Both the position numbers and the translations under genes were made by a program. A DNA stretch of 26,152 bases from JBBTQX01 sp964366055 (GTDB lineage: Bacteria; Patescibacteriota; Minisyncoccia; UBA6257; GWB1-50-10): the NCBI GenBank assembly GCA_964366055.1, contig CAYISE010000008.1:1-26152 (forward strand), written 5' to 3'. Positions 11,713 through 19,063 of the stretch are shown here, one piece after another (the first letter of the stretch is position 1; every line of letters begins with the position of its first letter). Below the pieces are notes generated by a model that was given only the letters and a program-made list of their open reading frames with translations, did not search any database and was not told the DNA's origin.

Positions 11713-14226
11713 ATGCCCTCAATACTTTCAAAACTGTTTCCCAGTAGTACTCTTGCGAGCTACCAAAAGAAGGTGGCTCTCATTAATTCATTTGAACCGG
11801 AACTTCGGAAATTAACCGCCGAGGAATTACTGGGGGAATCCAAAAAATTAAAAGAAGAAATAAAAAAAGGGAAGGACTTGAACGAGGCCCTGCCCTATGC
11901 CTTCGCGCTCGCGAGAGAAGCCGGCCAGAGAACTTTGAACCAACGGCATTTTGACGTTCAGCTTGTGGGCGGGATGGCGCTTCACGACGGAAAGATTGCC
12001 GAAATGCTAACCGGGGAGGGAAAAACATTGGCCGCCACGTTGCCGGCTTATTTGAACGGATTAACCGACCGGGGCGTGCATGTCGTTACGGTGAACGATT
12101 ACCTGGCAAAAAGAGACGCCGTCTGGATGGGCCAAATTTATCACGCCTTGGGACTGACCGTTTCCTGCCTGCTTCACGACGCGGCTTACCGCTACGACCC
12201 GTCTTTTGAAACCGACCCCGAGGCCGACAAGGAACGGGATATTTTTGGAAGTTTCAAAGTGGTGGAAAAATTCCTTCGGCCGATTACCCGGAAGGAAGCG
12301 TACGCTTGCGACGTGGTCTACGGCACCAATCATGAATTCGGTTTTGATTTTCTGCGGGACAATTTGTCGCAGAGAACCGGCGATTGCGCCCAGCGGGAAT
12401 ATTTTTATGCCATCATTGACGAGGTGGATAGTATTTTAATTGATGAAGCGCGGACCCCTTTGATTATCGCCGCGCCGGATTCCCAAGCCAGCGAGTTTTA
12501 CAAAACCTTCGCCAAAGTGGCCGAGAAACTGGAGCCCGAAACGGATTATCTGACGGATGAAAAACTGAAGGCGGTGAATATCACGGAACCGGGGATTGAG
12601 AAGGTGGAAAAAATGATCGGGGTCCGGAATATTTATGCCCCCGAAAATTTGCGTTTGGTTCATTTCCTTCAGGAAAGTTTGAAAGCCAAAGCGCTTTTCA
12701 AGCTGGACCGGGATTACATCGTCCGAAACGGCGAAATCATCATCGTGGACGAATTCACCGGCCGGATGCTTCTCGGCCGCCGTTACTCGGGCGGACTGCA
12801 TCAGGCCATTGAAGCCAAAGAAAGCGCGCCGGTAAAAGATGAGAATCGCACCTACGCCCAGGTGACCATTCAAAATTATTTCCGGCTTTACCAAAAAATC
12901 GCCGGCATGACCGGCACGGCCCAGACCTCCGCCGAGGAGTTTCATAAGGTGTACAATCTGGACGTAGTTAGCATCCCGCCGAATCGGCCGATGATTCGTC
13001 AGGACAACGCTGACGCGATTTATAAAACGAAGGAGGCGAAATACCGCGCCGTTGTGGAAGATATCAAAGTCCAAAGAGAAAAAGGACGGCCGATTCTCGT
13101 CGGTACGACCTCCATTATGAACAACGAAATTATTTCGGAGCATCTGCGGAAAGCCGGCATTCCGCACGAAGTGTTGAACGCCAAGAATCACGAACGAGAG
13201 GGCGCGATTATCGCCCAGGCCGGACAAGCCGGCGCGGTCACGGTCGCGACGAATATGGCCGGCCGCGGCGTGGACATCGTTCTCGGCGGCAATCCGCCAA
13301 ACGCAGAGGAAGCCCAAAAAATAAAAGATGCGGGAGGATTATACGTAGTTGGCACCGAACGCCACGAAGCGCGCCGCATAGATAACCAATTGCGCGGGCG
13401 AGCCGGTCGTCAGGGCGACCCGGGTTCCACTCAATTTTTCCTGTCTCTGGAAGACGATTTAATGAGAATTTTCGGCGGCGATAAAATTAAAGGCCTGATG
13501 CAAACCTTGAATTATCCGGAAGATATACCGATTCAAGCCAATATCGTCGCGAAGGTGGTGAACCAAGCCCAGGCGAAGGTGGAGGGCGCGAACTTTGACA
13601 TCCGGCATCATCTTCTGGATTTTGACGATGTTTTAAACAAACAAAGGACGGCGATTTATACGCGCCGGAGAAAAATTCTGGAAGCGGGAGAGAAAAATGA
13701 AGCGCTGCCGATTCTGAAAGAGACCCTGGAAAATTTCGCGGCGAACTACAAAACCCATCTGGAGAATGAAATCGCGGCTAATCCGGAAAAGAGAGGTGAG
13801 ATTGAAAAGCAGATAAAACACCTGGACGAACATTTAGAAAAGCTGCCGGGAAACTTGGAACCGGAGCGAGCAACCTTGATTGGTCAGCATTTAATAAGAA
13901 TTTTGGATACGCTTTGGATTGATCACCTGGAAAATCTGGAGGCCTTGCGGGAATCGGTAAATATCCGCGCCTACGGCCAGCACGACCCGCTCGTGGAATA
14001 CCGCCGCGAAGCCCACATTTTGTATCAACAATTGAACAGCGCTTTTGAATCGCTTACCTTCAACACCATTTTTCCGATATTGGAGATTGACTTAAACCGG
14101 GTTCAATCCCAAGTTCAACAGACCCAGAGGCAAGTTCCTCCCCCGCCGGAGTTCAAGAATATCGGAAGGAACGACCCCTGTTGGTGCGGGTCAGGAAAAA
14201 AGTATAAAAAGTGTCATGGGGTGTAG
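11713..14226 (+). CDS. secA: Protein translocase ATPase SecA
   Basis: SecA is the motor that drives preproteins through the SecYEG channel. I chose the ATG at 11713 (MPSILSKLFPSSTLASYQKK), which gives 837 residues and the typical family start. The frame is open further upstream only because it crosses the terminator, small RNA and repeat E2. Visible motifs are Walker A MLTGEGKT (98-105), Walker B/DEAD-type IIDEVDSILIDEART (about 234-248), AGMTGTAQTSAEEF, ILVGTTSI, NMAGRGVDIVLGG and QLRGRAGRQGDPGSTQFFLSLEDDL. The C-terminal zinc motif CWCGSGKKYKKCH has ligands Cys823, Cys825, Cys834 and His835. The insert around DPSFETDPEADKERDIFGSF is of a kind seen in candidate-phylum SecA proteins. A VanX-like gene follows after 3 nt. 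Confidence 0.96.
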   Translation: MPSILSKLFPSSTLASYQKKVALINSFEPELRKLTAEELLGESKKLKEEIKKGKDLNEALPYAFALAREAGQRTLNQRHFDVQLVGGMALHDGKIAEMLTGEGKTLAATLPAYLNGLTDRGVHVVTVNDYLAKRDAVWMGQIYHALGLTVSCLLHDAAYRYDPSFETDPEADKERDIFGSFKVVEKFLRPITRKEAYACDVVYGTNHEFGFDFLRDNLSQRTGDCAQREYFYAIIDEVDSILIDEARTPLIIAAPDSQASEFYKTFAKVAEKLEPETDYLTDEKLKAVNITEPGIEKVEKMIGVRNIYAPENLRLVHFLQESLKAKALFKLDRDYIVRNGEIIIVDEFTGRMLLGRRYSGGLHQAIEAKESAPVKDENRTYAQVTIQNYFRLYQKIAGMTGTAQTSAEEFHKVYNLDVVSIPPNRPMIRQDNADAIYKTKEAKYRAVVEDIKVQREKGRPILVGTTSIMNNEIISEHLRKAGIPHEVLNAKNHEREGAIIAQAGQAGAVTVATNMAGRGVDIVLGGNPPNAEEAQKIKDAGGLYVVGTERHEARRIDNQLRGRAGRQGDPGSTQFFLSLEDDLMRIFGGDKIKGLMQTLNYPEDIPIQANIVAKVVNQAQAKVEGANFDIRHHLLDFDDVLNKQRTAIYTRRRKILEAGEKNEALPILKETLENFAANYKTHLENEIAANPEKRGEIEKQIKHLDEHLEKLPGNLEPERATLIGQHLIRILDTLWIDHLENLEALRESVNIRAYGQHDPLVEYRREAHILYQQLNSAFESLTFNTIFPILEIDLNRVQSQVQQTQRQVPPPPEFKNIGRNDPCWCGSGKKYKKCHGV

Positions 14227-14229
14227 AAA

Positions 14230-14976
14230 ATGGATTTAATTCAAGAGAGTGAGCTGGATAACGAACTTATAGAAAAACTCCGAATACTCGGGGAGCGGAA
14301 TCGCTACGCCGAATATTTGAAAATACTCCACGAAGCGCTTCAAAAAGTAAAAATTGAAGAAAACGGCGAGCCAGTCGTCTACCTACTGGACAGTTTGGAT
14401 AAGGATATTTTTATTGAATTGGTAAAACTGAATGTACCTGCGCAAGATGAAGAACGACTCTGGCTTCGTCAAGGGGTAATAGAAAAACTGAATATGGCAC
14501 AGAAATTACTGCCGGAGGGTTATCACTTGCTTATTCGCGATGTTTTCAGAACCGAAAAAATCGTCTGGGATTTATATCATTTACATCTCTCTAATTTAAA
14601 AGAAAAAGAACCGGCGCTCACCGATAAAGAAGTGGAATTGAAAATCAGAAATATTATGGCCGTGCCGGACGATCCCGTAACGCCCGGTCACATGACTGGC
14701 GGAGCGATTGACATTATTCTCGCCGACAATAATAAACAAAAAATCCAATTGAGAGTGGATGAACAAGTCATTCCGAGGGAAGAACAGGATTTCACATTTT
14801 GCTCAAAATTATCACCCGACATACTCGCAAAGCGCCGGATATTGCATAATGCGATGATAGGCGTGGGGTTCCATAATTATTTCCGCGAATTCTGGCACTA
14901 TTCATACGGTGACGCTTACTGGGCCGTGCGGAGGAAAAATAAAGTTGCAATTTATGGGATACCAAAACAAAAATAG
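14230..14976 (+). CDS. D-alanyl-D-alanine dipeptidase (VanX-like, peptidase family M15)
   Basis: A zinc D,D-dipeptidase that hydrolyses D-Ala-D-Ala. The 248-residue protein has the M15D pattern: the arginine-containing LLIRDVFRTEKIVWDLY (about residues 99-115), then zinc ligands in PGHMTGGAIDII (His and Asp, about 155-166) and the catalytic Glu and third His in EFWHYSYGD (about 222-230). No signal peptide is seen, so a cytoplasmic role in recycling or turnover of D-Ala-D-Ala is likely. In a cell without vancomycin exposure this is more probably salvage than resistance; there is no vanA/vanH or two-component system nearby. It starts 3 nt after secA and is convergent with the TrpR-like gene. 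Confidence 0.85.
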   Translation: MDLIQESELDNELIEKLRILGERNRYAEYLKILHEALQKVKIEENGEPVVYLLDSLDKDIFIELVKLNVPAQDEERLWLRQGVIEKLNMAQKLLPEGYHLLIRDVFRTEKIVWDLYHLHLSNLKEKEPALTDKEVELKIRNIMAVPDDPVTPGHMTGGAIDIILADNNKQKIQLRVDEQVIPREEQDFTFCSKLSPDILAKRRILHNAMIGVGFHNYFREFWHYSYGDAYWAVRRKNKVAIYGIPKQK

Positions 14977-15020
14977 AATGAAAAATATCTAATTCCAGTT
15001 CATGAAATAAACGGCAAGTA

Positions 15021-15048
15021 TAGGTGGTGTCTTTGAGGATACCACCTA
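15021..15048. promoter_or_regulatory. Dyad B: TrpR-like operator copy at the 3' end of the regulator gene
   Basis: GTGGTGT-N8-ATACCAC within a longer 28-bp inverted repeat ending in AGGTGG/CCACCT. It has the same half-site spacing as dyad A, and much of the same asymmetric centre (TTTRAG). It overlaps the TAG stop of the regulator gene (15046-15048) and lies in the convergent gap after the VanX-like gene. It could be an operator, a bidirectional hairpin terminator, or one end of a mobile or duplicated cassette. Confidence 0.65.
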
Positions 15049-15438
15049 ACGTTTGCGCCATAGTTCGTTGATAAGTTTATCGCTAACGCGATAGGAAAAA
15101 GCTCGCCGAAGCCGTTTGGGCCGCCTTTCCGAAAGAATCGTCTCCCTAATCGGCATCGGCCGGGGGATGGGTTTCCTGAAACCGTGCTTCACGGCGACAA
15201 CGGCTTTTTTGGCTAGGCCGGATTTTTTGCTGGTTTCTCGCAAGCTTTCGCCTTGGTTCAACCAATAAAGCGCCGCTAATCTCTTTTCCAGAATAGCAAT
15301 CTCGGTTTCTGTCAGGAATTTTTTAAGATGTTCGTTCGTCCAAACTCGCGGACCGGTTTTTCCGAGCTCGCGCCAAAACATTGCCCAGATTTTCTCTCTC
15401 AAATTATCATTAAAATATTTTCTAGCGGTCTTTGACAT
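15046..15438 (-). CDS. TrpR/YerC/YecD-type transcriptional regulator
   Basis: A 130-residue DNA-binding protein of the Trp-repressor superfamily. Residues about 36-78 (EHLKKFLTETEIAILEKRLAAL...GESLRETSKKSGLAKKAVVAVKHGF) match the TrpR helix-turn-helix layout, including the LTETEIAILEKR helix that precedes the reading head. The C-terminal tail (about 80-130) is very basic and is not part of the classic fold. The ATG at 15438 was chosen over an upstream GTG (15468), which lies inside the promoter and dyad A. A promoter on the minus strand (TTGAAT 15482-15487, 17 nt, TATACT 15459-15464) has its -10 inside dyad A, so autoregulation is very likely. Tryptophan as ligand is not implied; no trp genes are present. 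Confidence 0.8.
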   Translation of the reverse strand: MSKTARKYFNDNLREKIWAMFWRELGKTGPRVWTNEHLKKFLTETEIAILEKRLAALYWLNQGESLRETSKKSGLAKKAVVAVKHGFRKPIPRPMPIRETILSERRPKRLRRAFSYRVSDKLINELWRKR

Positions 15439-15443
15439 AGGAT

Positions 15444-15471
15444 AAGGTGGTATCTTTAAGTATACCACCTT
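15444..15471. promoter_or_regulatory. Dyad A: operator between the TrpR-like gene and mltG
   Basis: AAGGTGGTAT-N8-ATACCACCTT is a perfect 10-bp-arm inverted repeat. It contains the minus-strand -10 TATACT of the regulator gene. It also touches the plus-strand -35 TTGCTC (15470-15475) of mltG. One bound dimer could therefore repress both directions. The core geometry GTGGTAT-N8-ATACCAC recurs at 17333-17354 and, with one change, at 15021-15048. Confidence 0.8.
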
Positions 15472-15487
15472 GCTCCTAAAGATTCAA
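15459..15487 (-). promoter_or_regulatory. Promoter of the TrpR-like regulator gene
   Basis: Read on the minus strand: TTGAAT (15487-15482), a 17-nt spacer, and TATACT (15464-15459). The -10 lies inside dyad A. The leader to the ATG at 15438 would be about 14 nt. The divergent mltG promoter overlaps it. Confidence 0.7.
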
Positions 15488-15498
15488 AACAATATAAT
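15470..15498 (+). promoter_or_regulatory. mltG promoter
   Basis: TTGCTC (15470-15475), a 17-nt spacer and a perfect TATAAT (15493-15498). The ATG at 15513 is 14 nt after the -10, leaving a leader of under 10 nt without room for a normal ribosome-binding site. Dyad A overlaps the -35. Confidence 0.75.
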
Positions 15499-15512
15499 AA
15501 CGAAAACGATCG

Positions 15513-16481
15513 ATGGCAAGAAAAACTATCATTGTGGCAGTCGTACTACTCTTCGTAATCGGTGGGTTTTATTATTTTATTCTCTTGGCGCCGCGGGGAA
15601 ATGCTGAAGCGGAAAGATTTATCGTGCCGCTTGAGGCGACTCGCTCGCAAACTATTCAGAATCTTTCCGACGGGGGATTCATCAAAAGTCCATTCGGTTT
15701 TAATATTGCGCTTCTTTTTCATGGAAGAACCAGCGCGATCATTCCCGGCGGCTACAAAATCTCCAAAAGCCAAAATGTTTTTCAAATCGCGGACATTCTT
15801 GCTGGCGGGCCGTATATGAAATGGGTGGTTATTCCCGAGGGTTTGAGAAAAGAACAAATTGCGGACACTATTACCCCGATTCTAAACTGGAACAATCAAA
15901 CCAAGAACGAATTTCTGAATGCTTATTCCTCTCTCGGCACGGACTATAAAGAAGGAGTTTATTTTCCGGACACCTATCTTTTGCCGAAAGACGAAACTGG
16001 CGGTCAGATCGCCCAAAGATTCATTAAACGCTTCCAGGAGAAATTCGCGCCGTATTATCCGCAGTTCACCAAACAAAATATAAGATGGGTGACGGCCATT
16101 AAAATCGCCTCGCTCGCGCAAAGGGAAGCCGCCGGTGAAAGCAATATGCCGCTCATTGCCGGTATCGTCTGGAATCGGCTTTTACAGAATATGAAGTTGG
16201 ATATTGATGCCACTATCCAATACGCGCGGGGGGATAAGGGCAACGGTTACTGGGCGCCGTTAACCTCGGACGATAAGAAGATTGATTCGCCCTACAACAC
16301 CTACCTTTACAAGGGTCTACCGCCGACGCCGATTGCCAATCCGGGTCTTGCCGCGATTCTTGCCGCGCTCAATCCCGCCAAAACGAAATGCCTTTACTAT
16401 CTCCACGATAAGGATGGCCTAATCCATTGCGCCGTCGCCTACGCCGAGCATAAAATGAATATTGATAAATATCTGAAATAG
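15513..16481 (+). CDS. mltG: Endolytic murein transglycosylase MltG (YceG-like)
   Basis: MltG cleaves nascent glycan strands in the membrane-proximal cell wall and so sets strand length. The 322-residue protein has an N-terminal membrane helix (about residues 5-25) and a LysM-like region (about 36-110). The YceG catalytic domain has EGVYFPDTYLLP (about 147-158) and the active-site segment ASLAQREA with the presumed catalytic Glu205. It also has GIVWNRLLQNMKLDIDATIQYA and DSPYNTYLYKGLPPTPIANPG (about 258-278). It is transcribed divergently from the TrpR-like gene, whose dyad overlaps its -35, so regulation by that protein is likely. Confidence 0.93.
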   Translation: MARKTIIVAVVLLFVIGGFYYFILLAPRGNAEAERFIVPLEATRSQTIQNLSDGGFIKSPFGFNIALLFHGRTSAIIPGGYKISKSQNVFQIADILAGGPYMKWVVIPEGLRKEQIADTITPILNWNNQTKNEFLNAYSSLGTDYKEGVYFPDTYLLPKDETGGQIAQRFIKRFQEKFAPYYPQFTKQNIRWVTAIKIASLAQREAAGESNMPLIAGIVWNRLLQNMKLDIDATIQYARGDKGNGYWAPLTSDDKKIDSPYNTYLYKGLPPTPIANPGLAAILAALNPAKTKCLYYLHDKDGLIHCAVAYAEHKMNIDKYLK

Positions 16482-16495
16482 CTAAAAATCTACAC

Positions 16496-16529
16496 CCTCA
16501 ATTTTATCGCACGTGCGATAAAATTGAGG
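16496..16529. repeat. Perfect 34-bp palindrome after mltG
   Basis: CCTCAATTTTATCGCAC (16496-16512) is followed directly by its exact reverse complement (16513-16529), with no spacer. It starts 15 nt after the mltG stop codon. As RNA it would form a long hairpin, but no T-run follows, so it is not a typical terminator. A binding site for a dimeric protein or a recombination site is possible. Confidence 0.8.
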
Positions 16530-16580
16530 CAATGGAAAATTATAAAAATACCCATGAAACAACATTCAAAAATAGGCAAT

Positions 16581-16619
16581 CGGCCGGGGAAACCGGGCTA
16601 CCGGACCTCGGCGGTTTTT
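16581..16619 (+). terminator. Probable Rho-independent terminator before rsmI
   Basis: CGGCCGGGG (16581-16589) can pair with CCTCGGCGG (16606-16614): eight pairs, one of them G-U, and one G-G mismatch. The 16-nt loop contains further self-complementary CCGG motifs, and five T residues follow (16615-16619). It probably ends transcription from mltG. No strong promoter for rsmI is visible between 16620 and 16669. Confidence 0.6.
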
Positions 16620-16669
16620 CGGTACAAGCAGAATGTAAAAATCCAGAAGTTTAAATCCGAAAAAAGATA

Positions 16670-17341
16670 ATGGGAAATCTATATATTGTCGCTACGCCGA
16701 TTGGGAATTTAAAAGATATAACCTTGAGAGCGATTGAGATATTGAAAAGCGTTGATTTGGTTTTGGCCGAAGATACGCGCGTAGCGAAGAAACTTTTAAA
16801 TTGCTTTGATATCTCAAAGCCGGTGTGGCGGTATGACGAGTACGCGCCGGAAAGTTTCTATGAAAAAATCAAAGAAGTTCTCGCCGAAGGGGAAAATATC
16901 GCGCTCGTGACGGATGCCGGTACGCCGGCAATCGCCGACCCGGGTTCAAAACTCACATCCTTTATTCAAAAAGAAATGCCGGAAGTAAAAATAATCCCGA
17001 TACCGGGGCCCTCGGCTCTAATCGCGGCGTTTTCCGCCGCCGGTGTCAATGCTGCTCAATTCACATTTCTGGGATACCCGCCGCACAAGAAGGGGAGACA
17101 AACGTTTTTCAGGGGATTGAAGGAAATAAAAATCCGACCGTTCGTGTTTTACGAATCGCCGCATCGCGTAGAAAAAACATTCAAGTCACTGGGGGAAAAC
17201 TTCGGAAGCGATACGGAGATAATCGTGGCCAGAGAATTGACCAAAATTCACGAAGAAATTTGGCGCGGAACCGCCAAAACCGCTTTAACTTATTTCCAAG
17301 GCGAAAAGAAAAAAGGGGAGTTCGTAATCATAGTGGTATAA
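16670..17341 (+). CDS. rsmI: 16S rRNA (cytidine1402-2'-O)-methyltransferase RsmI
   Basis: RsmI adds the 2'-O-methyl group to C1402 of 16S rRNA, complementing RsmH. The 223-residue protein is a tetrapyrrole-methylase-fold enzyme. It has LYIVATPIGNLKDITLRAIEIL (residues 4-25), VLAEDTRVAKKLL, the SAM-binding VTDAGTPAIADPGSKL (about 80-95), PIPGPSALIAAFSAAG, FLGYPPHKKGRQ and VFYESPHRVEKT, then ARELTKIHEEIWRG. It lacks the C-terminal extension seen in longer homologues such as that of E. coli. The TAA stop falls inside dyad C, which overlaps the promoter of the following sugar transferase. Confidence 0.95.
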   Translation: MGNLYIVATPIGNLKDITLRAIEILKSVDLVLAEDTRVAKKLLNCFDISKPVWRYDEYAPESFYEKIKEVLAEGENIALVTDAGTPAIADPGSKLTSFIQKEMPEVKIIPIPGPSALIAAFSAAGVNAAQFTFLGYPPHKKGRQTFFRGLKEIKIRPFVFYESPHRVEKTFKSLGENFGSDTEIIVARELTKIHEEIWRGTAKTALTYFQGEKKKGEFVIIVV

Positions 17342-17354
17342 TTGATTATACCAC
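17333..17354 (+). promoter_or_regulatory. Dyad C with extended -10 promoter of the glycosyltransferase run
   Basis: GTGGTAT-N8-ATACCAC (here with 9-bp perfect arms GTGGTATAA/TTATACCAC) has the same half-sites and spacing as dyads A and B. It contains an extended -10, TGgTATAAT (17334-17342), 22 nt before the sugar transferase ATG. It overlaps the rsmI stop codon (17339-17341). A dual role as TrpR-like operator and promoter is inferred. A simple hairpin terminator is less likely as there is no T-tract. Confidence 0.6.
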
Positions 17355-17364
17355 CCACTCAATA

Positions 17365-17952
17365 ATGAAAAGGATTTTAGACATTGCTGCTTCCATTTGT
17401 GGGCTGGTTTTCATCCTGCCGTTTACGCCTTTCATCGCGCTAGCCGTGTATTTGGAAAGCGGAGCGCCGGTATTCGTGAAATTGGACAGGATAAGCCAAG
17501 GTAGAATTATTAAGGCATATAAGTTCCGGAGCATGGTTCAAAACGCCCGCGAGATAAAAAATCAATTGGAATATCTGAACGAGAGAAAAGACGGGCCGCT
17601 CTTCAAGATGAAAAATGACCCGCGGCTGACCAAGGTGGGGAAATGGCTCCGGAAATTCCGTCTGGACGAATTTCCGCAATTTCTGAACATTCTCAAGGGG
17701 GATTTGTCGCTGGTGGGTCCCCGGCCGCATGAACCGGAAGAGATGGCTCAATACCCGCCGGAGTTCAAAAAACTCTATTACGCGAAAGGCGGACTGACCG
17801 GCCTGTCGCAAGTGATGGGCGCCTCGCTCCTGCCTTTCAAAAAAGAACTGGAGTACGACCTCTACTATCTGGAACACCGTTCATTGCGGTTGGATTTGAA
17901 AATTATCGCGAAGACCGTTTGGATATTTTTTTCGGACCCCACCGGCGTTTAA
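17365..17952 (+). CDS. Polyprenyl-phosphate sugar-1-phosphate transferase (bacterial sugar transferase family)
   Basis: This enzyme starts assembly of a surface glycan by moving a sugar-1-phosphate from a nucleotide sugar to undecaprenyl phosphate. The 195-residue short form has one N-terminal membrane hairpin (about residues 1-28, DIAASICGLVFILPFTPFIALAVYLES). Family motifs follow: GAPVFVKLDRISQGRIIKAYKFRSM, DPRLTKVGKWLRKFRLDEFPQFLNIL, GDLSLVGPRPHEPEEM, and GLTGLSQVMG. The ATG at 17365 was chosen; the frame is open upstream but that part overlaps rsmI and lacks homology-like sequence. It heads a tightly packed run with two glycosyltransferases. Confidence 0.93.
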   Translation: MKRILDIAASICGLVFILPFTPFIALAVYLESGAPVFVKLDRISQGRIIKAYKFRSMVQNAREIKNQLEYLNERKDGPLFKMKNDPRLTKVGKWLRKFRLDEFPQFLNILKGDLSLVGPRPHEPEEMAQYPPEFKKLYYAKGGLTGLSQVMGASLLPFKKELEYDLYYLEHRSLRLDLKIIAKTVWIFFSDPTGV

Positions 17953-17956
17953 AAAA

Positions 17957-19063
17957 ATGAAAATCGCGATTACTCACGACTATCTCAATCAATTCGGCGG
18001 GGCGGAAAGAGTGTTGAAAACGCTTTTGGAAATGTTTCCCGAGGCCGATTTGTACACTCTTCTTTACGACAAGGAAAAAACCAATGGGTTTTTTGAGGGG
18101 AAGGTGAAGGGAACGAGTTTTCTGGATTGGCCCGGCATCAAACGGCGCCATCGGGCTTTTATTCCCCTAATGCCGCTCGCGACTTATTTTTTAAAACCAA
18201 AAAAAGAATACGACCTGGTTATTTCTTCCACCGCCGGCTACGGGAAAGGAATCCGCGTAAAAGCCCCTTATCACGTCAGTTATTGCCACAGTCCGCTCCG
18301 TTACGCCTGGGAAATTGATTATCTCAAGAATCTGCCCTTTTCGCCCTGGCCCCTTTCGCACTACGTTTCCCACCCCATCGCCCATCTTCTCCGGAGGTGG
18401 GACAGAAAGGCCTCCGAGAAGGTGAATTTTTTCATCGCGAACTCTGAATTCATCGCGAGCAAAATAAAATCATACTACGGCCGCGACGCCGTCGTGGTTT
18501 ACCCGCCGGTGGATATTGAGATATTCCGCCCGGAACCGGAAGCCAAATCCCAGAACTTTTATCTAATGGTTGGCCGTCTGCTTTACTATAAGAGCTTTGA
18601 CTTGGGTATTCTGGCTTTCAATCAATTGAGAAGACCGCTCAAGATTGTCGGCCGCGGGCCGGAACTGGAAAAACTGAAGAAGGTTGTGAAGTCGCCCTTG
18701 ATTGAATTCGTGTCCAATAATCCAAGCGATCGGGAATTAAGAAAAATTTACAACGAGGCCAAGGCGCTGATTTTCCCGCAGATAGAGGACTTCGGCCTCG
18801 TGGCCGCCGAGGCCCAGGCCTGCGGCTTGCCGGTATTGGCCTTTGACCAGGGCGGGGGAAGAGAAATCGTGCAAAACCGGAAGACCGGAATTTTATTCAA
18901 AGAACAATCGCCGGAAGCCATCGTGAAAGCCGTGAAGGAGTTTGAAGACCTGTCTTTCAGCCGAAATTCAATCGCCAAAGCGGCCGAACGTTTTTCCAAA
19001 GAAAATTTCCGGAAGAATTTTTTGGAGACCGTCCGTCAATTCGGTTTTAAACTGGGGGGATGA
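17957..19063 (+). CDS. Glycosyltransferase, GT4 family
   Basis: A 368-residue GT-B-fold enzyme that should add a sugar to a lipid-linked glycan. The N-terminal domain starts MKIAITHDYLNQFGGAERVLKTL with the glycine-rich GGAERV acceptor loop (about residues 14-19). The C-terminal domain has NFYLMVGRLLYYKSFDLGILAFN, RPLKIVGRGPELEKL and the donor-binding EX7E-type segment QIEDFGLVAAEAQACGLPVLAFDQGG (about 274-299). The sugar is not predictable. It starts 4 nt after the sugar transferase and its TGA overlaps the next ATG (ATGA), indicating translational coupling. Confidence 0.9.
   Translation: MKIAITHDYLNQFGGAERVLKTLLEMFPEADLYTLLYDKEKTNGFFEGKVKGTSFLDWPGIKRRHRAFIPLMPLATYFLKPKKEYDLVISSTAGYGKGIRVKAPYHVSYCHSPLRYAWEIDYLKNLPFSPWPLSHYVSHPIAHLLRRWDRKASEKVNFFIANSEFIASKIKSYYGRDAVVVYPPVDIEIFRPEPEAKSQNFYLMVGRLLYYKSFDLGILAFNQLRRPLKIVGRGPELEKLKKVVKSPLIEFVSNNPSDRELRKIYNEAKALIFPQIEDFGLVAAEAQACGLPVLAFDQGGGREIVQNRKTGILFKEQSPEAIVKAVKEFEDLSFSRNSIAKAAERFSKENFRKNFLETVRQFGFKLGG

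Noticed and set aside
17260..17364. Upstream start for the sugar transferase
   Set aside because: The added 35 residues overlap rsmI in another frame and are basic and unconserved. The family starts at MKRILDIAAS (17365).
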